DNA from: Treponema sp. UBA1747
GTDB lineage: Bacteria > Spirochaetota > Spirochaetia > Treponematales > Treponemataceae
DNA: 64,000 nt
Assembly (NCBI GenBank): GCA_002315375.1
Contig: DCHR01000036.1
Location: 65,953-129,952 of the forward strand
Direction: 5' to 3'
The position numbers and the translations under genes are program-made. Under the pieces are notes generated by a model. It did no database searches and was not told where the DNA came from. It saw only the letters and a list, made by a program, of their open reading frames with translations. This document shows, piece after piece, positions 7,438-15,992 of the stretch. Numbering within the stretch: the stretch's first letter is position 1; each line of letters starts with the position of its first letter.

Positions 7438-9236
7438 TAGTTAATTGCTCCTGCAGGACATACACCGGCACAAAGACCGCAGCCGGTACAAAGGCTTTCA
7501 TCAATTTCTACTTTACGTTCACCAGGAATAAGGCTCAAAGCAGGACATCCTAGTTCCCTGATACATTTCTGGCAGCCGATACACTTATCATAATTTACGA
7601 ACTTTGCCTGAGGTTTCGGAAGTCCAAGTTTTCCACAGATTGCGATACAAGGTGCCTTGAAGATTACAGCGGAAACTCCGTCAGCCATATCACATTTTCT
7701 GACGGCTTCCATTGAGGCTTTCTGGTCAAAAGGATCTACCGTAATTACAGGACTTACCCCTGCGGCCTCAAGAATTTTTTCGATTGAAACTTTATCAACC
7801 ACCTGCCCCATCATGGTAACACCAGTTCCTGGATGAGGCTGATGTCCTGTCATGGCAGTTGTTGAGTTATCAAGAACACAGACAGTCATTTTTGCCTGAT
7901 TGTATACTGCATTGACTACGCCTGTAATTCCTGAAGCAAAGAAAGTTGAATCTCCGATAAAACTGAAAACATGTCTGTCAGGTTCATTGTGGTAGAACCC
8001 CTGAGCCATAGTAATATCAGCGCCCATACAGAGACAGGTATCACACATATCCAGTGGCTTTGCATTTCCAAGAGTGTAACAGCCGATGTCTCCACAGTAG
8101 GCTGTTTTCTCACCTTTCATTGCCTGCTTTACTGCATAAAAACTTCCGCGGTGAGGACAGCCGGCACACAAAACAGGAGGACGAACAGGAAGTTCCGGAA
8201 CATCAGAAAGATTTGCGTCTGTTGTTCCTCCAAGAACTTTCTGGATAATTTCTACAGAAAGTTCTCCGGCTTCAGGAACAGTTCCATCAACCTTACCGTG
8301 TATTTTTACATTCATTCCGTTTTTTCCGGCAACATACAGAAGCTGTTTTTCAATAACAGGATCCAGTTCTTCGAAAACTGTTATTTCACTGTGAGACTTC
8401 ATGAACTCAACAGCCAGAGTTTCAGGGAAAGGATATGGAGTTCCGATTTTCAGAACTGGAGCATCATTCATTCCGAGAATTGAAAGTGCTTCTTTCAGAT
8501 ACTGGTAACTAATTCCGCCTGCAGCAAAAGCAGGTCCGTTTTCTTTTCCTTCGACTTTGTTCCAGCAGCCTTTTGAAAATTCTTCCGGAAGGATTTTTTC
8601 ATTACGGTTAAAAATCCTCTTGTGATTCATAAAACTTGAACGAGGGAAAATAACCCAGCGTGCAGAATCTTTTTCAAACTCCCCGTTTTTTCTACAGGGA
8701 GAAAGTTCCGGAAACACCATACTTTCGTAGGCATGATCTACACGGGTTGTAGGACGGAGAATAACAGGAGTATTGTATTTTTCAGAAAGTTCAAAAGCTT
8801 CCTGAACCATTTCATAGGCTTCTTTTGGTGTTGAAGGATCAAAAACAGGAAGCTTTGAAAACTCACCGTAAGTACGGGTATCCTGTTCTGTCTGACTGGA
8901 AATCGGTCCCGGGTCATCGGCAACAACAATAACCATTCCGCCTTTTACACCCACATAGGAAAGACACATTACAGGATCCGAAGCAACATTCAATCCGACC
9001 TGCTTCATGGTAACCATTGTACGGCTTCCGGCATAACTTGCGGCGGCAGCAACTTCAGCTGCTGCTTTTTCATTTATAGACCATTCAACATAAGTACCGG
9101 TCTGTTTTCTGTATTTAGAAATAAATTCAATAATTTCGCTTGAAGGAGTTCCAGGGTAACCTGACACCAGGTTTACTCCGGCTTTAAGGGCACCAAGAGC
9201 GATTGCCTGGTTTCCCATTATCATCTGTTCAGTCAT
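7437..9236 (-). CDS. iorA: Indolepyruvate:ferredoxin oxidoreductase, alpha subunit
   Basis: The 599-residue catalytic subunit. The N-terminal pyrimidine-binding part includes 'SGYPGTPSSEIIEFI' and 'EWSINEKAAAEVAAAASYAG'. 'PVLCAGCPHRGSFYAVKQ' and 'CGDIGCYTLG' mark the thiamine-diphosphate region, and 'FIGDSTFFASGITGVVNAVY' the metal/TPP motif. At the C-terminus 'CIGCQKCIRELGC' and 'CTGCGLCAGVCPAGAIN' bind two 4Fe-4S clusters. No Shine-Dalgarno precedes the ATG; an extended -10 box lies 6 bases before it, so the transcript may be leaderless. The operon partner is iorB, and the biotin transporter genes lie upstream on the same strand. Confidence 0.96.
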   Translation of the reverse strand: MTEQMIMGNQAIALGALKAGVNLVSGYPGTPSSEIIEFISKYRKQTGTYVEWSINEKAAAEVAAAASYAGSRTMVTMKQVGLNVASDPVMCLSYVGVKGGMVIVVADDPGPISSQTEQDTRTYGEFSKLPVFDPSTPKEAYEMVQEAFELSEKYNTPVILRPTTRVDHAYESMVFPELSPCRKNGEFEKDSARWVIFPRSSFMNHKRIFNRNEKILPEEFSKGCWNKVEGKENGPAFAAGGISYQYLKEALSILGMNDAPVLKIGTPYPFPETLAVEFMKSHSEITVFEELDPVIEKQLLYVAGKNGMNVKIHGKVDGTVPEAGELSVEIIQKVLGGTTDANLSDVPELPVRPPVLCAGCPHRGSFYAVKQAMKGEKTAYCGDIGCYTLGNAKPLDMCDTCLCMGADITMAQGFYHNEPDRHVFSFIGDSTFFASGITGVVNAVYNQAKMTVCVLDNSTTAMTGHQPHPGTGVTMMGQVVDKVSIEKILEAAGVSPVITVDPFDQKASMEAVRKCDMADGVSAVIFKAPCIAICGKLGLPKPQAKFVNYDKCIGCQKCIRELGCPALSLIPGERKVEIDESLCTGCGLCAGVCPAGAIN

Positions 9237-9242
9237 ATTTTT

Positions 9243-9251
9243 ATTATATCA
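9243..9251 (-). promoter_or_regulatory. Extended -10 promoter directly before iorA
   Basis: On the minus strand TGATATAAT (9251-9243) ends 6 bases before the iorA ATG, so transcription would begin at or next to the start codon. I see no good -35 hexamer at the right distance; the TG extension could compensate. Confidence 0.55.
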
Positions 9252-9290
9252 CAAAGACAAACAAAAATCTGATCAGAATCTATATTTCTG

Positions 9291-10001
9291 TTACTGACAA
9301 TATCCTCTGTTCAGAATTGCTTTTCTTTTTATATCAGCAAGTCCCAGAAGAACGCTTAAAAGAGCTGTAAGTTCAGTAAGAAGATTTGAAAAGAAACGCC
9401 GCTTTTTTCCTTTCCTGGCGTTCGAAGCAAGCCTGACCTTATTCCAGGTTTCAAAAACTTCGGGAATAAAGGTTACTGCCAGGGAAATGACAAAAGCAAG
9501 ATTTATTTTTTTCATAAAAGGCATAACCTTGCAAACTGCACTATGAACATTCTCAAAACCTTCCCGGATTTCCAGACTGGAAGTTGTTTCAAAAATCATC
9601 TGGCAGGCAAAGCTTGCAAAAAAGAATTGAAGTGTATAAAGACCTCCCGAAAGAAGTCCTGTAAGCAGAAAAGGTTTTAATTTTTCAAGATCTTTGAAAA
9701 CATTATAATCCTCGGGAATAAGGCGGAATACAGTAACAAAAAGACCAAACCAGATTACCCATTTCATCTGCGCTATACTTGAAACTTTTCCTTTACCAAG
9801 AACAAACAGTAAAATACAGACAGAAGCACTGATAAAAATCTGAATAAAAACATTTAGCGTTAATATTTCTTCCAGGCTTTCCTTCTGACCGCCCAGAAAA
9901 ACAGTAACGCAGAAAATCATCATAAAAAGGATTTTTACAAGAGCCGGAATTTTATGAAGAAAAGAATTTCCTCTTCTGTAACAAAAAAGTTTTACAGCCA
10001 T
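9291..10001 (-). CDS. bioN: Energy-coupling factor transporter transmembrane protein
   Basis: The EcfT/BioN membrane component of a biotin ECF transporter, 236 residues from the chosen start, with about five hydrophobic segments. The coupling signature lies in 'RLASNARKGKKRRFF', containing the Ala-Arg motif that touches the ATPase. An in-frame ATG 42 bases further upstream exists, but AAGGA precedes the ATG at 10001, which also overlaps the end of bioM by 10 bases, so that start is preferred. It works with BioM (ATPase) and BioY (substrate binder) encoded just upstream. Confidence 0.9.
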   Translation of the reverse strand: MAVKLFCYRRGNSFLHKIPALVKILFMMIFCVTVFLGGQKESLEEILTLNVFIQIFISASVCILLFVLGKGKVSSIAQMKWVIWFGLFVTVFRLIPEDYNVFKDLEKLKPFLLTGLLSGGLYTLQFFFASFACQMIFETTSSLEIREGFENVHSAVCKVMPFMKKINLAFVISLAVTFIPEVFETWNKVRLASNARKGKKRRFFSNLLTELTALLSVLLGLADIKRKAILNRGYCQ

Positions 10002-10690
10002 AAAAGTCCTTCGTTTTTTGAAAGCGGATTCCTTATGCTCCACTGTTCAAGGTTCTGTTTCAATCCTTCTTCCGGTGTTCCGTCAAAACGGATTTGTCCT
10101 TTATCAAGAACAATCATTCTGTCACAGAGTCCAAGAATTTTTTCAGTTTCATGAGTGAGAACAAGAACTGTTTTCTTTTTATCTTTCAGCTGCTTCAGAA
10201 TCTGGCAGACATTTTTTACTCCAGGATAATCCAGGTTAGCAAAAGGCTCATCAAAAATAATCAGGTCACGGTCCATGGCAATTATTCCTGCTACTGCAAG
10301 ACGACGTTTTTCACCGCCGCTTAAAGTTCGGGCCTGAGCATCTTTTTTATGGAGAATACCGCATTGTTCCAGAGCATCCAGAACTTTTCCGCTGATTTCT
10401 GTTTTTTTTACTCCCTGATTTTTTACACCGAAAGCAACATCCTCAAAAGGAGTTTCACCAAGAATCTGGCAGTCAGCATCCTGAAAAACAAGACCAGCTT
10501 CACCGGAAACTCTTATTTTTCCGGATGACGGTTTATCAAGACCTGCAATGAGATTCATGAGAACTGTTTTTCCCGACCCGTTTGAACCTGCAACAAGAAC
10601 AAATTCTCCGGGGGAAACTTCAAAGCTTACGTCACGTAAAGCTTCGCTTCCATCAGAAAATATTTTATTTATTTTTTCAACTTTAAGCAT
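9992..10690 (-). CDS. bioM: Energy-coupling factor ATP-binding protein
   Basis: A 232-residue ABC ATPase. Walker A is 'GSNGSGKTVLMNLIAGLD' (about 35), the Q-loop 'LVFQDAD', the signature 'LSGGEKRRLAVAG' (about 123) and Walker B 'LIIFDEPFANLD'. It powers biotin uptake with BioN and BioY. It is shorter than group II EcfA proteins, in line with dedicated BioM. It starts 33 bases after the bioY stop and its last bases overlap the bioN start. Confidence 0.92.
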   Translation of the reverse strand: MLKVEKINKIFSDGSEALRDVSFEVSPGEFVLVAGSNGSGKTVLMNLIAGLDKPSSGKIRVSGEAGLVFQDADCQILGETPFEDVAFGVKNQGVKKTEISGKVLDALEQCGILHKKDAQARTLSGGEKRRLAVAGIIAMDRDLIIFDEPFANLDYPGVKNVCQILKQLKDKKKTVLVLTHETEKILGLCDRMIVLDKGQIRFDGTPEEGLKQNLEQWSIRNPLSKNEGLLWL

Positions 10691-10723
10691 AGGCCGGAAT
10701 CCACAGTTCGAATAAATTTTATT

Positions 10724-11329
10724 TTAAGCAATCATTCCCTGAACCCGTTTTCTTAAGCTGCCTGTAAGAATAACGTTAAGGGTTGTTTTGATAATCATGC
10801 CCGGAATAAAAGGAATTACACAGGCTTTTACTGCAACATCAAGTCCTTTTCCTGTAACCCGTACAAAGCCGCCAAGTCCGCATGCAAAAAGAACAACTTC
10901 AGCAAGAACCGCTGAACAAATACATAAAATCCAGATTTTTGCTTTTGCGTGATCTTTCTTTGGGTTAAGAGCAAAACGCAGAAGAAGTCCTGCAGCCAGA
11001 GCTCCAAGCATATAACCGATTAAGAAACCGCCTGTAGGTCCTGAAATAATTACCTGAATTCCAGCTTTCCCTGAATAAACAGGAAGACCGATTGCACCAA
11101 GAATCAGAAATACAAAAACAGCCAGGGTTCCCCATACAGGTCCAAGAAGCATTCCCGAAAGAAGTGCCAGCATATCCTGCAGAACAATCGGAACACCGCC
11201 TGGAAGTGGTATATGGAAAAAAGCAGCACAGCTGATAAGTGCTGCAAACAGTGCTGAAAAAATCATTCCTTTAAGATTGTTTTCCCCGGAAGTTCTTTCT
11301 TCATTTTCAATTAATTTTTCTTCGCTCAT
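10724..11329 (-). CDS. bioY: Biotin transporter substrate-binding protein BioY
   Basis: The S-component of the biotin ECF transporter, 201 residues with six hydrophobic segments. Family landmarks are 'HIPLPGGVPIVLQDMLALLS' (about residue 46) and 'GPTGGFLIGYMLGALAAGL' (about 106). GGAGC lies 7 bases upstream of the chosen ATG; a longer frame extending into birA lacks such a site. The operon order birA-bioY-bioM-bioN together with the BirA-type palindrome before birA indicates biotin-dependent repression. No bio synthesis genes are in the window. Confidence 0.95.
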   Translation of the reverse strand: MSEEKLIENEERTSGENNLKGMIFSALFAALISCAAFFHIPLPGGVPIVLQDMLALLSGMLLGPVWGTLAVFVFLILGAIGLPVYSGKAGIQVIISGPTGGFLIGYMLGALAAGLLLRFALNPKKDHAKAKIWILCICSAVLAEVVLFACGLGGFVRVTGKGLDVAVKACVIPFIPGMIIKTTLNVILTGSLRKRVQGMIA

Positions 11330-11390
11330 TTTTAAGCTCCATTTTTTTATTTTTTCCTGCTTCGCAGGATTATTTCCATAACATGATTTT

Positions 11391-12365
11391 TTACAAAAGA
11401 TAACTTTCACCCGGAGTAAGTCTTTTCACATCTCCCCCGGAATTTCTGATAAGTCCGAAACCACCGTCATCAGCACCGATAAATATCCCCTGAAAACCAT
11501 CTGAACTGTTCCGAACAGTTTTATTAATATCCGAACAATAATAGTTCCATTCGGCCACAAGAATTTCCGGATATTTTAGGGTTTTGTTTTCAATTTCCTT
11601 ATACATTGTTAAAAAAGTTTTAAGAAAACTTTTTCGGGAAAACTGATTAACAATATTCAGTCCTATTCCAAGATTTATCCACTTAGTCCTGTTTCCCGAA
11701 ACAAATACTTCATCCAGAACTCCACCAACCTTTTCAACGTCGTTCCAGATTTCATTGGGCCATTTCAAATGATAAGTCTGTCCCGTCAGGGCTTTTAGTG
11801 TATTTGCAACAGTTACCTGGGCTGCCAGAACCATTCGGCTGCTTTTGGAAGATGGAAGTGAAACTTCAGTACATAAAGTAAAAGCAAGACTTCCCTCCTT
11901 TCCTTCCCATTTATTGCCCTTACGGTCCTTGCCGTCTGTCTGCTTGTCGCAGATTACAATTACAGGTTTTCGTCCTAAACCCGCAGATCTTCCCGAGGCT
12001 TCAGATTCTGTTTTTTCTTCTTTTTTTTCTTCGGTTTCAAGCATCCTCTCAATAGAAATTTTCCGGGCTTCATTCATTGTGGACGCAGTTTCTTCAATAT
12101 AAATAACCTGTCCTTCGTTTTCACCGAATTCAAATGGCATAACGGAATCTTTCCGTTCATGAAGAAGCCTGTAACCTGTAGGACCGGACTCAATTTCATA
12201 ACCGGATTTCTCCAGGGCCTGAACCGCTTTCCATACAGAAACCCTCGAAAAGCCTGTCTGTTCCCCAATTTCTTCACCAGAAAGGGCTTTACCAGGGGAA
12301 ATTTTCTGCATTTTCTGCAGCATTTTGAGTACCTGTTGCTTCGTAGACGGTTTTTCGTTACCCAT
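11391..12365 (-). CDS. birA: BirA: biotin-protein ligase with repressor domain
   Basis: A 324-residue bifunctional ligase/repressor. Residues 8-65 form a winged helix ('LSGEEIGEQTGFSRVSVWKA'). The ligase core has 'KWPNEIWND', 'KVGGVLDEVFV' and 'WINLGIGLNIVNQF'. Two oddities are seen. The biotinyl-AMP loop reads GKDRKGNKW instead of the usual GRGRRGRKW. An acidic, low-complexity insert of about 25 residues sits near residue 110, before the loop. The central Arg and the catalytic Lys of the KxGG-type segment are present, so activity is plausible. The ATG lies inside the operator palindrome. Confidence 0.92.
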   Translation of the reverse strand: MGNEKPSTKQQVLKMLQKMQKISPGKALSGEEIGEQTGFSRVSVWKAVQALEKSGYEIESGPTGYRLLHERKDSVMPFEFGENEGQVIYIEETASTMNEARKISIERMLETEEKKEEKTESEASGRSAGLGRKPVIVICDKQTDGKDRKGNKWEGKEGSLAFTLCTEVSLPSSKSSRMVLAAQVTVANTLKALTGQTYHLKWPNEIWNDVEKVGGVLDEVFVSGNRTKWINLGIGLNIVNQFSRKSFLKTFLTMYKEIENKTLKYPEILVAEWNYYCSDINKTVRNSSDGFQGIFIGADDGGFGLIRNSGGDVKRLTPGESYLL

Positions 12366-12389
12366 ATTTATTTATAAGGTAACGAAAAA
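12351..12389. promoter_or_regulatory. BirA-type operator palindrome over the birA start
   Basis: Two perfect 12-base arms, TTTTTCGTTACC (12351-12362) and GGTAACGAAAAA (12378-12389), are separated by 15 bases. Known BirA boxes have two arms close to TTGTTAACC and its complement with a 14-16 base spacer; arm content and spacing agree. The right arm precedes birA and the spacer contains the birA start codon, so binding would block transcription of birA-bioY-bioM-bioN. Confidence 0.82.
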
Positions 12390-12493
12390 CAATAAAAAAG
12401 TCAATTTATCCCCTTTTTACGGACTTTTTTACCGTTCTTTATGTAGAAATACCTTAATTCCGCCATTAAGATAAAACCATAGAGGAAAAATAA

Positions 12494-13474
12494 ATGGCAA
12501 AAGAATTATCAAAACTTATGGACTTCAGACCAACAATTAAAGTTCTGGATGCAACTATCCGTGACGGCGGTCTTGTAAACGATTTCTTCTTTACAGATGA
12601 ATTCATTAAAGACCTTTACCTTACAAATGTAAAAGCCGGCGTTGATTATATGGAATTAGGATACAAAGCAGACAAAGAACTTTTTGATCCTTCTAAATTC
12701 GGTAAATGGAAATTCTGTAACGATGATGATATCCGTAAGGTTCTGGGAGACACAGAAAACAACCCTGTAAAGCTTGCTGTTATGGCTGATGTAGGCCGCT
12801 GCAACTACAAACAGGACATCATAAAAAAAGCAGACTCTCCTATCGATATGATTCGCGTAGCAACCTATGCTAACACAATCCCAACTGCAATCGAAATGAT
12901 TGAAGATGCAAAAGAAAAAGGCTACGAAGTTACCTGTAACATCATGGCCATTTCTGCAAACCAGGAATCTGATATTAAAGTTGCTCTGGACCTTCTTGGA
13001 AAATCAAATGTTGACTGCATTTATATCGTAGACTCTTACGGTTCAATATACCCTGAACAGATGGCACGTATCGCTGACGTTTATATGGAAGCAGGAAAAA
13101 AATACAACAAAGCAATAGGCATCCATGCCCACAACAATCTTCAGCTGGCATTTGCAAATACAATTGAATGCTGTGGTGACGGTGTAGATTTCCTTGATGC
13201 TACTTACGGCGGAATGGGACGCGGTGCCGGAAACTGTTCAATGGAACTTCTCCTGGGCTTCCTGAAAAACCCTAAATACAAAACTTTCCCTGTAATCCAG
13301 TTCATTGAAAATCACATTAATAAAATGAAGAAAGACGGCATCACCTGGGGCTATGACCTTCAGTACATGATGACAGGTCAGCTGAACCAGCATCCCCGTT
13401 CGGCAATTGCCTTCACAAAAGACAAACGTGAAGACTACATAGAATTCTACAAACAGGTTGTTGCAGAAGACTAA
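12494..13474 (+). CDS. DRE-TIM metallolyase, HMGL/4-hydroxy-2-oxovalerate aldolase-like
   Basis: A 326-residue TIM-barrel enzyme. 'VLDATIRDGGLVNDFFF' near the N-terminus is the DRE-TIM signature (D-x-x-x-R-D-G) for metal and substrate enolate binding, and 'IGIHAHNNLQLAFANTIE' supplies the conserved HxH metal ligands. 'DATYGGMGRGAGNCSMELL' (about 234) is the glycine-rich segment seen in aldolase-type members. AGAGGA precedes the ATG. It is followed 32 bases later by a sodium symporter, so it may act on the imported compound. Members cleave or condense 2-oxo or 3-hydroxy acids; the substrate here cannot be assigned. Confidence 0.88.
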   Translation: MAKELSKLMDFRPTIKVLDATIRDGGLVNDFFFTDEFIKDLYLTNVKAGVDYMELGYKADKELFDPSKFGKWKFCNDDDIRKVLGDTENNPVKLAVMADVGRCNYKQDIIKKADSPIDMIRVATYANTIPTAIEMIEDAKEKGYEVTCNIMAISANQESDIKVALDLLGKSNVDCIYIVDSYGSIYPEQMARIADVYMEAGKKYNKAIGIHAHNNLQLAFANTIECCGDGVDFLDATYGGMGRGAGNCSMELLLGFLKNPKYKTFPVIQFIENHINKMKKDGITWGYDLQYMMTGQLNQHPRSAIAFTKDKREDYIEFYKQVVAED

Positions 13475-13506
13475 TAAACAGTAACTATTATTCTGGAGGA
13501 ATAGAA

Positions 13507-15081
13507 ATGATAGCATTAACAATTACCATTCTGATTGCATACTTTGCAGTAATGATTGGTATCGGACTTTACTGTAGAAAAAATTCTACAGACGTAAACG
13601 GATTTGTCCTTGGCGGACGTTCAGTAGGCCCATGGCTTACAGCATTTGCTTTTGGTACATCTTACTTCTCTGCAGTTATTTTCGTTGGATACGCAGGCCA
13701 GTTCGGATGGCTCTTCGGTCTTGCATCTACATGGGCAGGTCTTGGAAACGCCTTCATCGGTTCCCTCCTTGCATGGAACATTCTTGGACGCAGAACCCGC
13801 GTTATGACACAGCACATTGATGCAAAAACAATGCCTGATTTCTTTGGAAAAAGATTTGAATCTACACCGCTTAAAATCGTAGCTTCCCTCATCGTTTTTG
13901 TATTCCTTATTCCTTATACCGCTTCCCTTTACAACGGACTTTCTTCCCTTTTCGGACTTGTATTCAACATTCCATACTGGGTAGTAATTCTTATCATGGC
14001 TGTCCTTACTAGTTTCTATGTTATCTTCGGTGGTTACATGGCAACAGCTATTAACGATTTCATTCAGGGGCTCATTATGCTGGTTGGTATCGTTGCAGTT
14101 ATCCTTGCAGTTCTTTCACAGAACGGAGGACTTCTTGCAGCAACACAGAAACTTTCAGCAGTTCCTGCTAACGGCTGGACAGGAGGTGCATATACTTCTT
14201 TCTTCGGACCAGATCCTGTATTCCTTCTTTTCGTTGTAATCCTTACATCTCTTGGAACATGGGGACTTCCACAGATGGTTGGAAAGTTCTATGCAATCAA
14301 AAGTGAAAAAGACATTCACAAAGGAACAGTAATTTCAACTATCTTTGCAATCATCGTAGCCGGCGGATGTTATTTCCTTGGCGGTTTCGGACGTCTTTAC
14401 GGAGCTGAATTAAGTGCTGCAGGAAAACCACTTTTCGATACAATCATTCCAAGAATGCTTTCAACTCTTTCTCCGGTTCTTATTGCAGTTGTTATTGTTC
14501 TGGTTCTCTCTGCTTCAATGTCAACTCTTTCTTCTCTGGTTCTTACATCAAGTTCAACCTTCACACTGGATATCATTAAACCTGCAGCAAAAAAAGAAAT
14601 GACAGAAAAGAAACAGGTTCTGATTATGAGAATATTTATCGTATTCTTCATTATCGTATCCGCAGTAATTGCCGTAGTTAAAGATGCCAACCCTGGTGTA
14701 ACATTCATTGCACAGATGATGGGTGTTTCCTGGGGTGGACTTGCAGGTGCATTCCTGGCTCCATACCTTCTGAGTCTTTACTGGAAAGGTGTTACAAAAA
14801 CTTCAACAGTAGTTTGTTTCATCTGGGGAACAGGTCTTGCAATTCTTCAATTCGTACTTTCAATGGCTCATGTTAACGTTGCAGCTTTTCCACCATTCTT
14901 TGCCCTTATGTTCAAGACAAGTATTCATTCCGGAGTATTTGCAATGATCGGCGGACTTATTATTGTACCAGTCGTAAGTCTCTTTACAAAGAAAATGGAC
15001 AAAGCAAAAGTTGATTCAATTTTTGAATGTTACGATGAAACAGTAACAGTTTCAAAGAAAGTTTCACTTTCAGATAACTAA
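13507..15081 (+). CDS. Sodium:solute symporter (SSS family)
   Basis: A 524-residue membrane protein with about 13 hydrophobic segments. Family marks include 'NSTDVNGFVLGGRSVGPW' (about residue 27), 'AFAFGTSYFSAVIFVGYAG' and 'GLPQMVGKFYAIKSEKDI' (about 255). It would import an organic acid, sugar or amino acid with sodium. CTGGAGG precedes the ATG. It forms a two-gene operon with the aldolase-like gene and ends at a strong bidirectional terminator. The substrate is unknown; the neighbour suggests a keto- or hydroxy-acid. Confidence 0.93.
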   Translation: MIALTITILIAYFAVMIGIGLYCRKNSTDVNGFVLGGRSVGPWLTAFAFGTSYFSAVIFVGYAGQFGWLFGLASTWAGLGNAFIGSLLAWNILGRRTRVMTQHIDAKTMPDFFGKRFESTPLKIVASLIVFVFLIPYTASLYNGLSSLFGLVFNIPYWVVILIMAVLTSFYVIFGGYMATAINDFIQGLIMLVGIVAVILAVLSQNGGLLAATQKLSAVPANGWTGGAYTSFFGPDPVFLLFVVILTSLGTWGLPQMVGKFYAIKSEKDIHKGTVISTIFAIIVAGGCYFLGGFGRLYGAELSAAGKPLFDTIIPRMLSTLSPVLIAVVIVLVLSASMSTLSSLVLTSSSTFTLDIIKPAAKKEMTEKKQVLIMRIFIVFFIIVSAVIAVVKDANPGVTFIAQMMGVSWGGLAGAFLAPYLLSLYWKGVTKTSTVVCFIWGTGLAILQFVLSMAHVNVAAFPPFFALMFKTSIHSGVFAMIGGLIIVPVVSLFTKKMDKAKVDSIFECYDETVTVSKKVSLSDN

Positions 15082-15121
15082 TTCCTGATTTCAAAGCTCA
15101 TAAATTGAGCTGACTACAAAT

Positions 15122-15170
15122 AAAAGGACGCTTGAGTATGTCACATTCCGACAGGCTCAGCGTCCTTTTT
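15122..15170. terminator. Bidirectional terminator between symporter and TatD genes
   Basis: AAAAGGACGCTTGAG (15122-15136) pairs with CTCAGCGTCCTTTTT (15156-15170), with one bulged base, flanked by A and T runs usable on both strands. The stop codon of the minus-strand gene lies in its T-run. The loop includes TTCCGACAGGCTCA, a word resembling a widely dispersed intergenic repeat. Confidence 0.85.
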
Positions 15171-15981
15171 ATTCTTCAGTCAGGTTCTCTTTATAAAACC
15201 TTCCTAAATTATCATTCAAAATGAAAGAGATCTCTTCAACAGATTTACTTTTTTCATCAGCAATATCACTGTAAATACGTTTTATGAGCAAAGGACTAGA
15301 ATCACTTCCTCCAAGCCAGGGTTCCCCTGTAGGATTGTCAGTTTCAGGAAGAACCAGTTCTAATGGCGTCATACGGAGAAAATCTTTAATTATATTGGAA
15401 TACCTGAGCTCACAGCCAAAAGTCTGAAGACATCCTTTTTCCAAAAACTTTTTATAAATACCGGCGGGACCATCATACCAGTGAATAACAGGACGGATTC
15501 TTGGAAAATCCTGAAGCATTTCAAAGATTTCTTTTTCGGCACCCTTTGTATGAAGAAGGACCGTCTTCCCTTTTTTATTTGCAGCATCAAGCGCTATCAA
15601 AAGATGCATTACCTGAACTTCTTTGGGGCAATCTTTTTCCCAGAAGAAATCCAGTCCAACCTCTGAAATAAAAGGAGTCCTTTCATAATAAGGTAAAAGA
15701 AGATTCAAAGCTTCATTTTCTTTTTCAGGAAGATTCTTTGTATAAGACGGATGAACTCCAAATGTAATAGTTACAAGTTTTTTGGATTCCGCTTCAGAAC
15801 ACCCCTTTTCAATAGCTTTTTGAATTATCAGATTTTTAATCTCAAGGTTTCTTATGTAAGAATCAATATTTACACTTGCAGAAAAAGTCCTGATTCTGTT
15901 TTCTACAATCTGTTCACAAACCCCATCCAGTTCTTCATCTTTATAAAAATCCAGATGCGTATGAAAATCAAAATACTGCAC
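15169..15981 (-). CDS. TatD-family metal-dependent hydrolase
   Basis: A 270-residue amidohydrolase-fold protein. Metal-site motifs are 'FDFHTHLDFY' (HxH, residues 6-8), 'SEVGLDFFW' (Glu, about 105), 'LLHTKGAE', 'VIHWYDG' and 'LPETDNPTG' (Asp, about 215). The family hydrolyses DNA 3' ends or acts in RNA/protein quality control. The start is GTG, 11 bases after the thiQ stop, with AAGGA upstream. It is the last gene of the thiBPQ operon and ends in a bidirectional terminator. Its presence behind a TPP riboswitch is unexplained. Confidence 0.88.
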   Translation of the reverse strand: MQYFDFHTHLDFYKDEELDGVCEQIVENRIRTFSASVNIDSYIRNLEIKNLIIQKAIEKGCSEAESKKLVTITFGVHPSYTKNLPEKENEALNLLLPYYERTPFISEVGLDFFWEKDCPKEVQVMHLLIALDAANKKGKTVLLHTKGAEKEIFEMLQDFPRIRPVIHWYDGPAGIYKKFLEKGCLQTFGCELRYSNIIKDFLRMTPLELVLPETDNPTGEPWLGGSDSSPLLIKRIYSDIADEKSKSVEEISFILNDNLGRFYKENLTEE

Positions 15982-15992
15982 TAAATTTTTCC

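Noticed and set aside
15169..15981. QatD-like member of an antiphage system
   Set aside because: No QatA, QatB or QatC genes lie near; the neighbours are thiamine transport genes.
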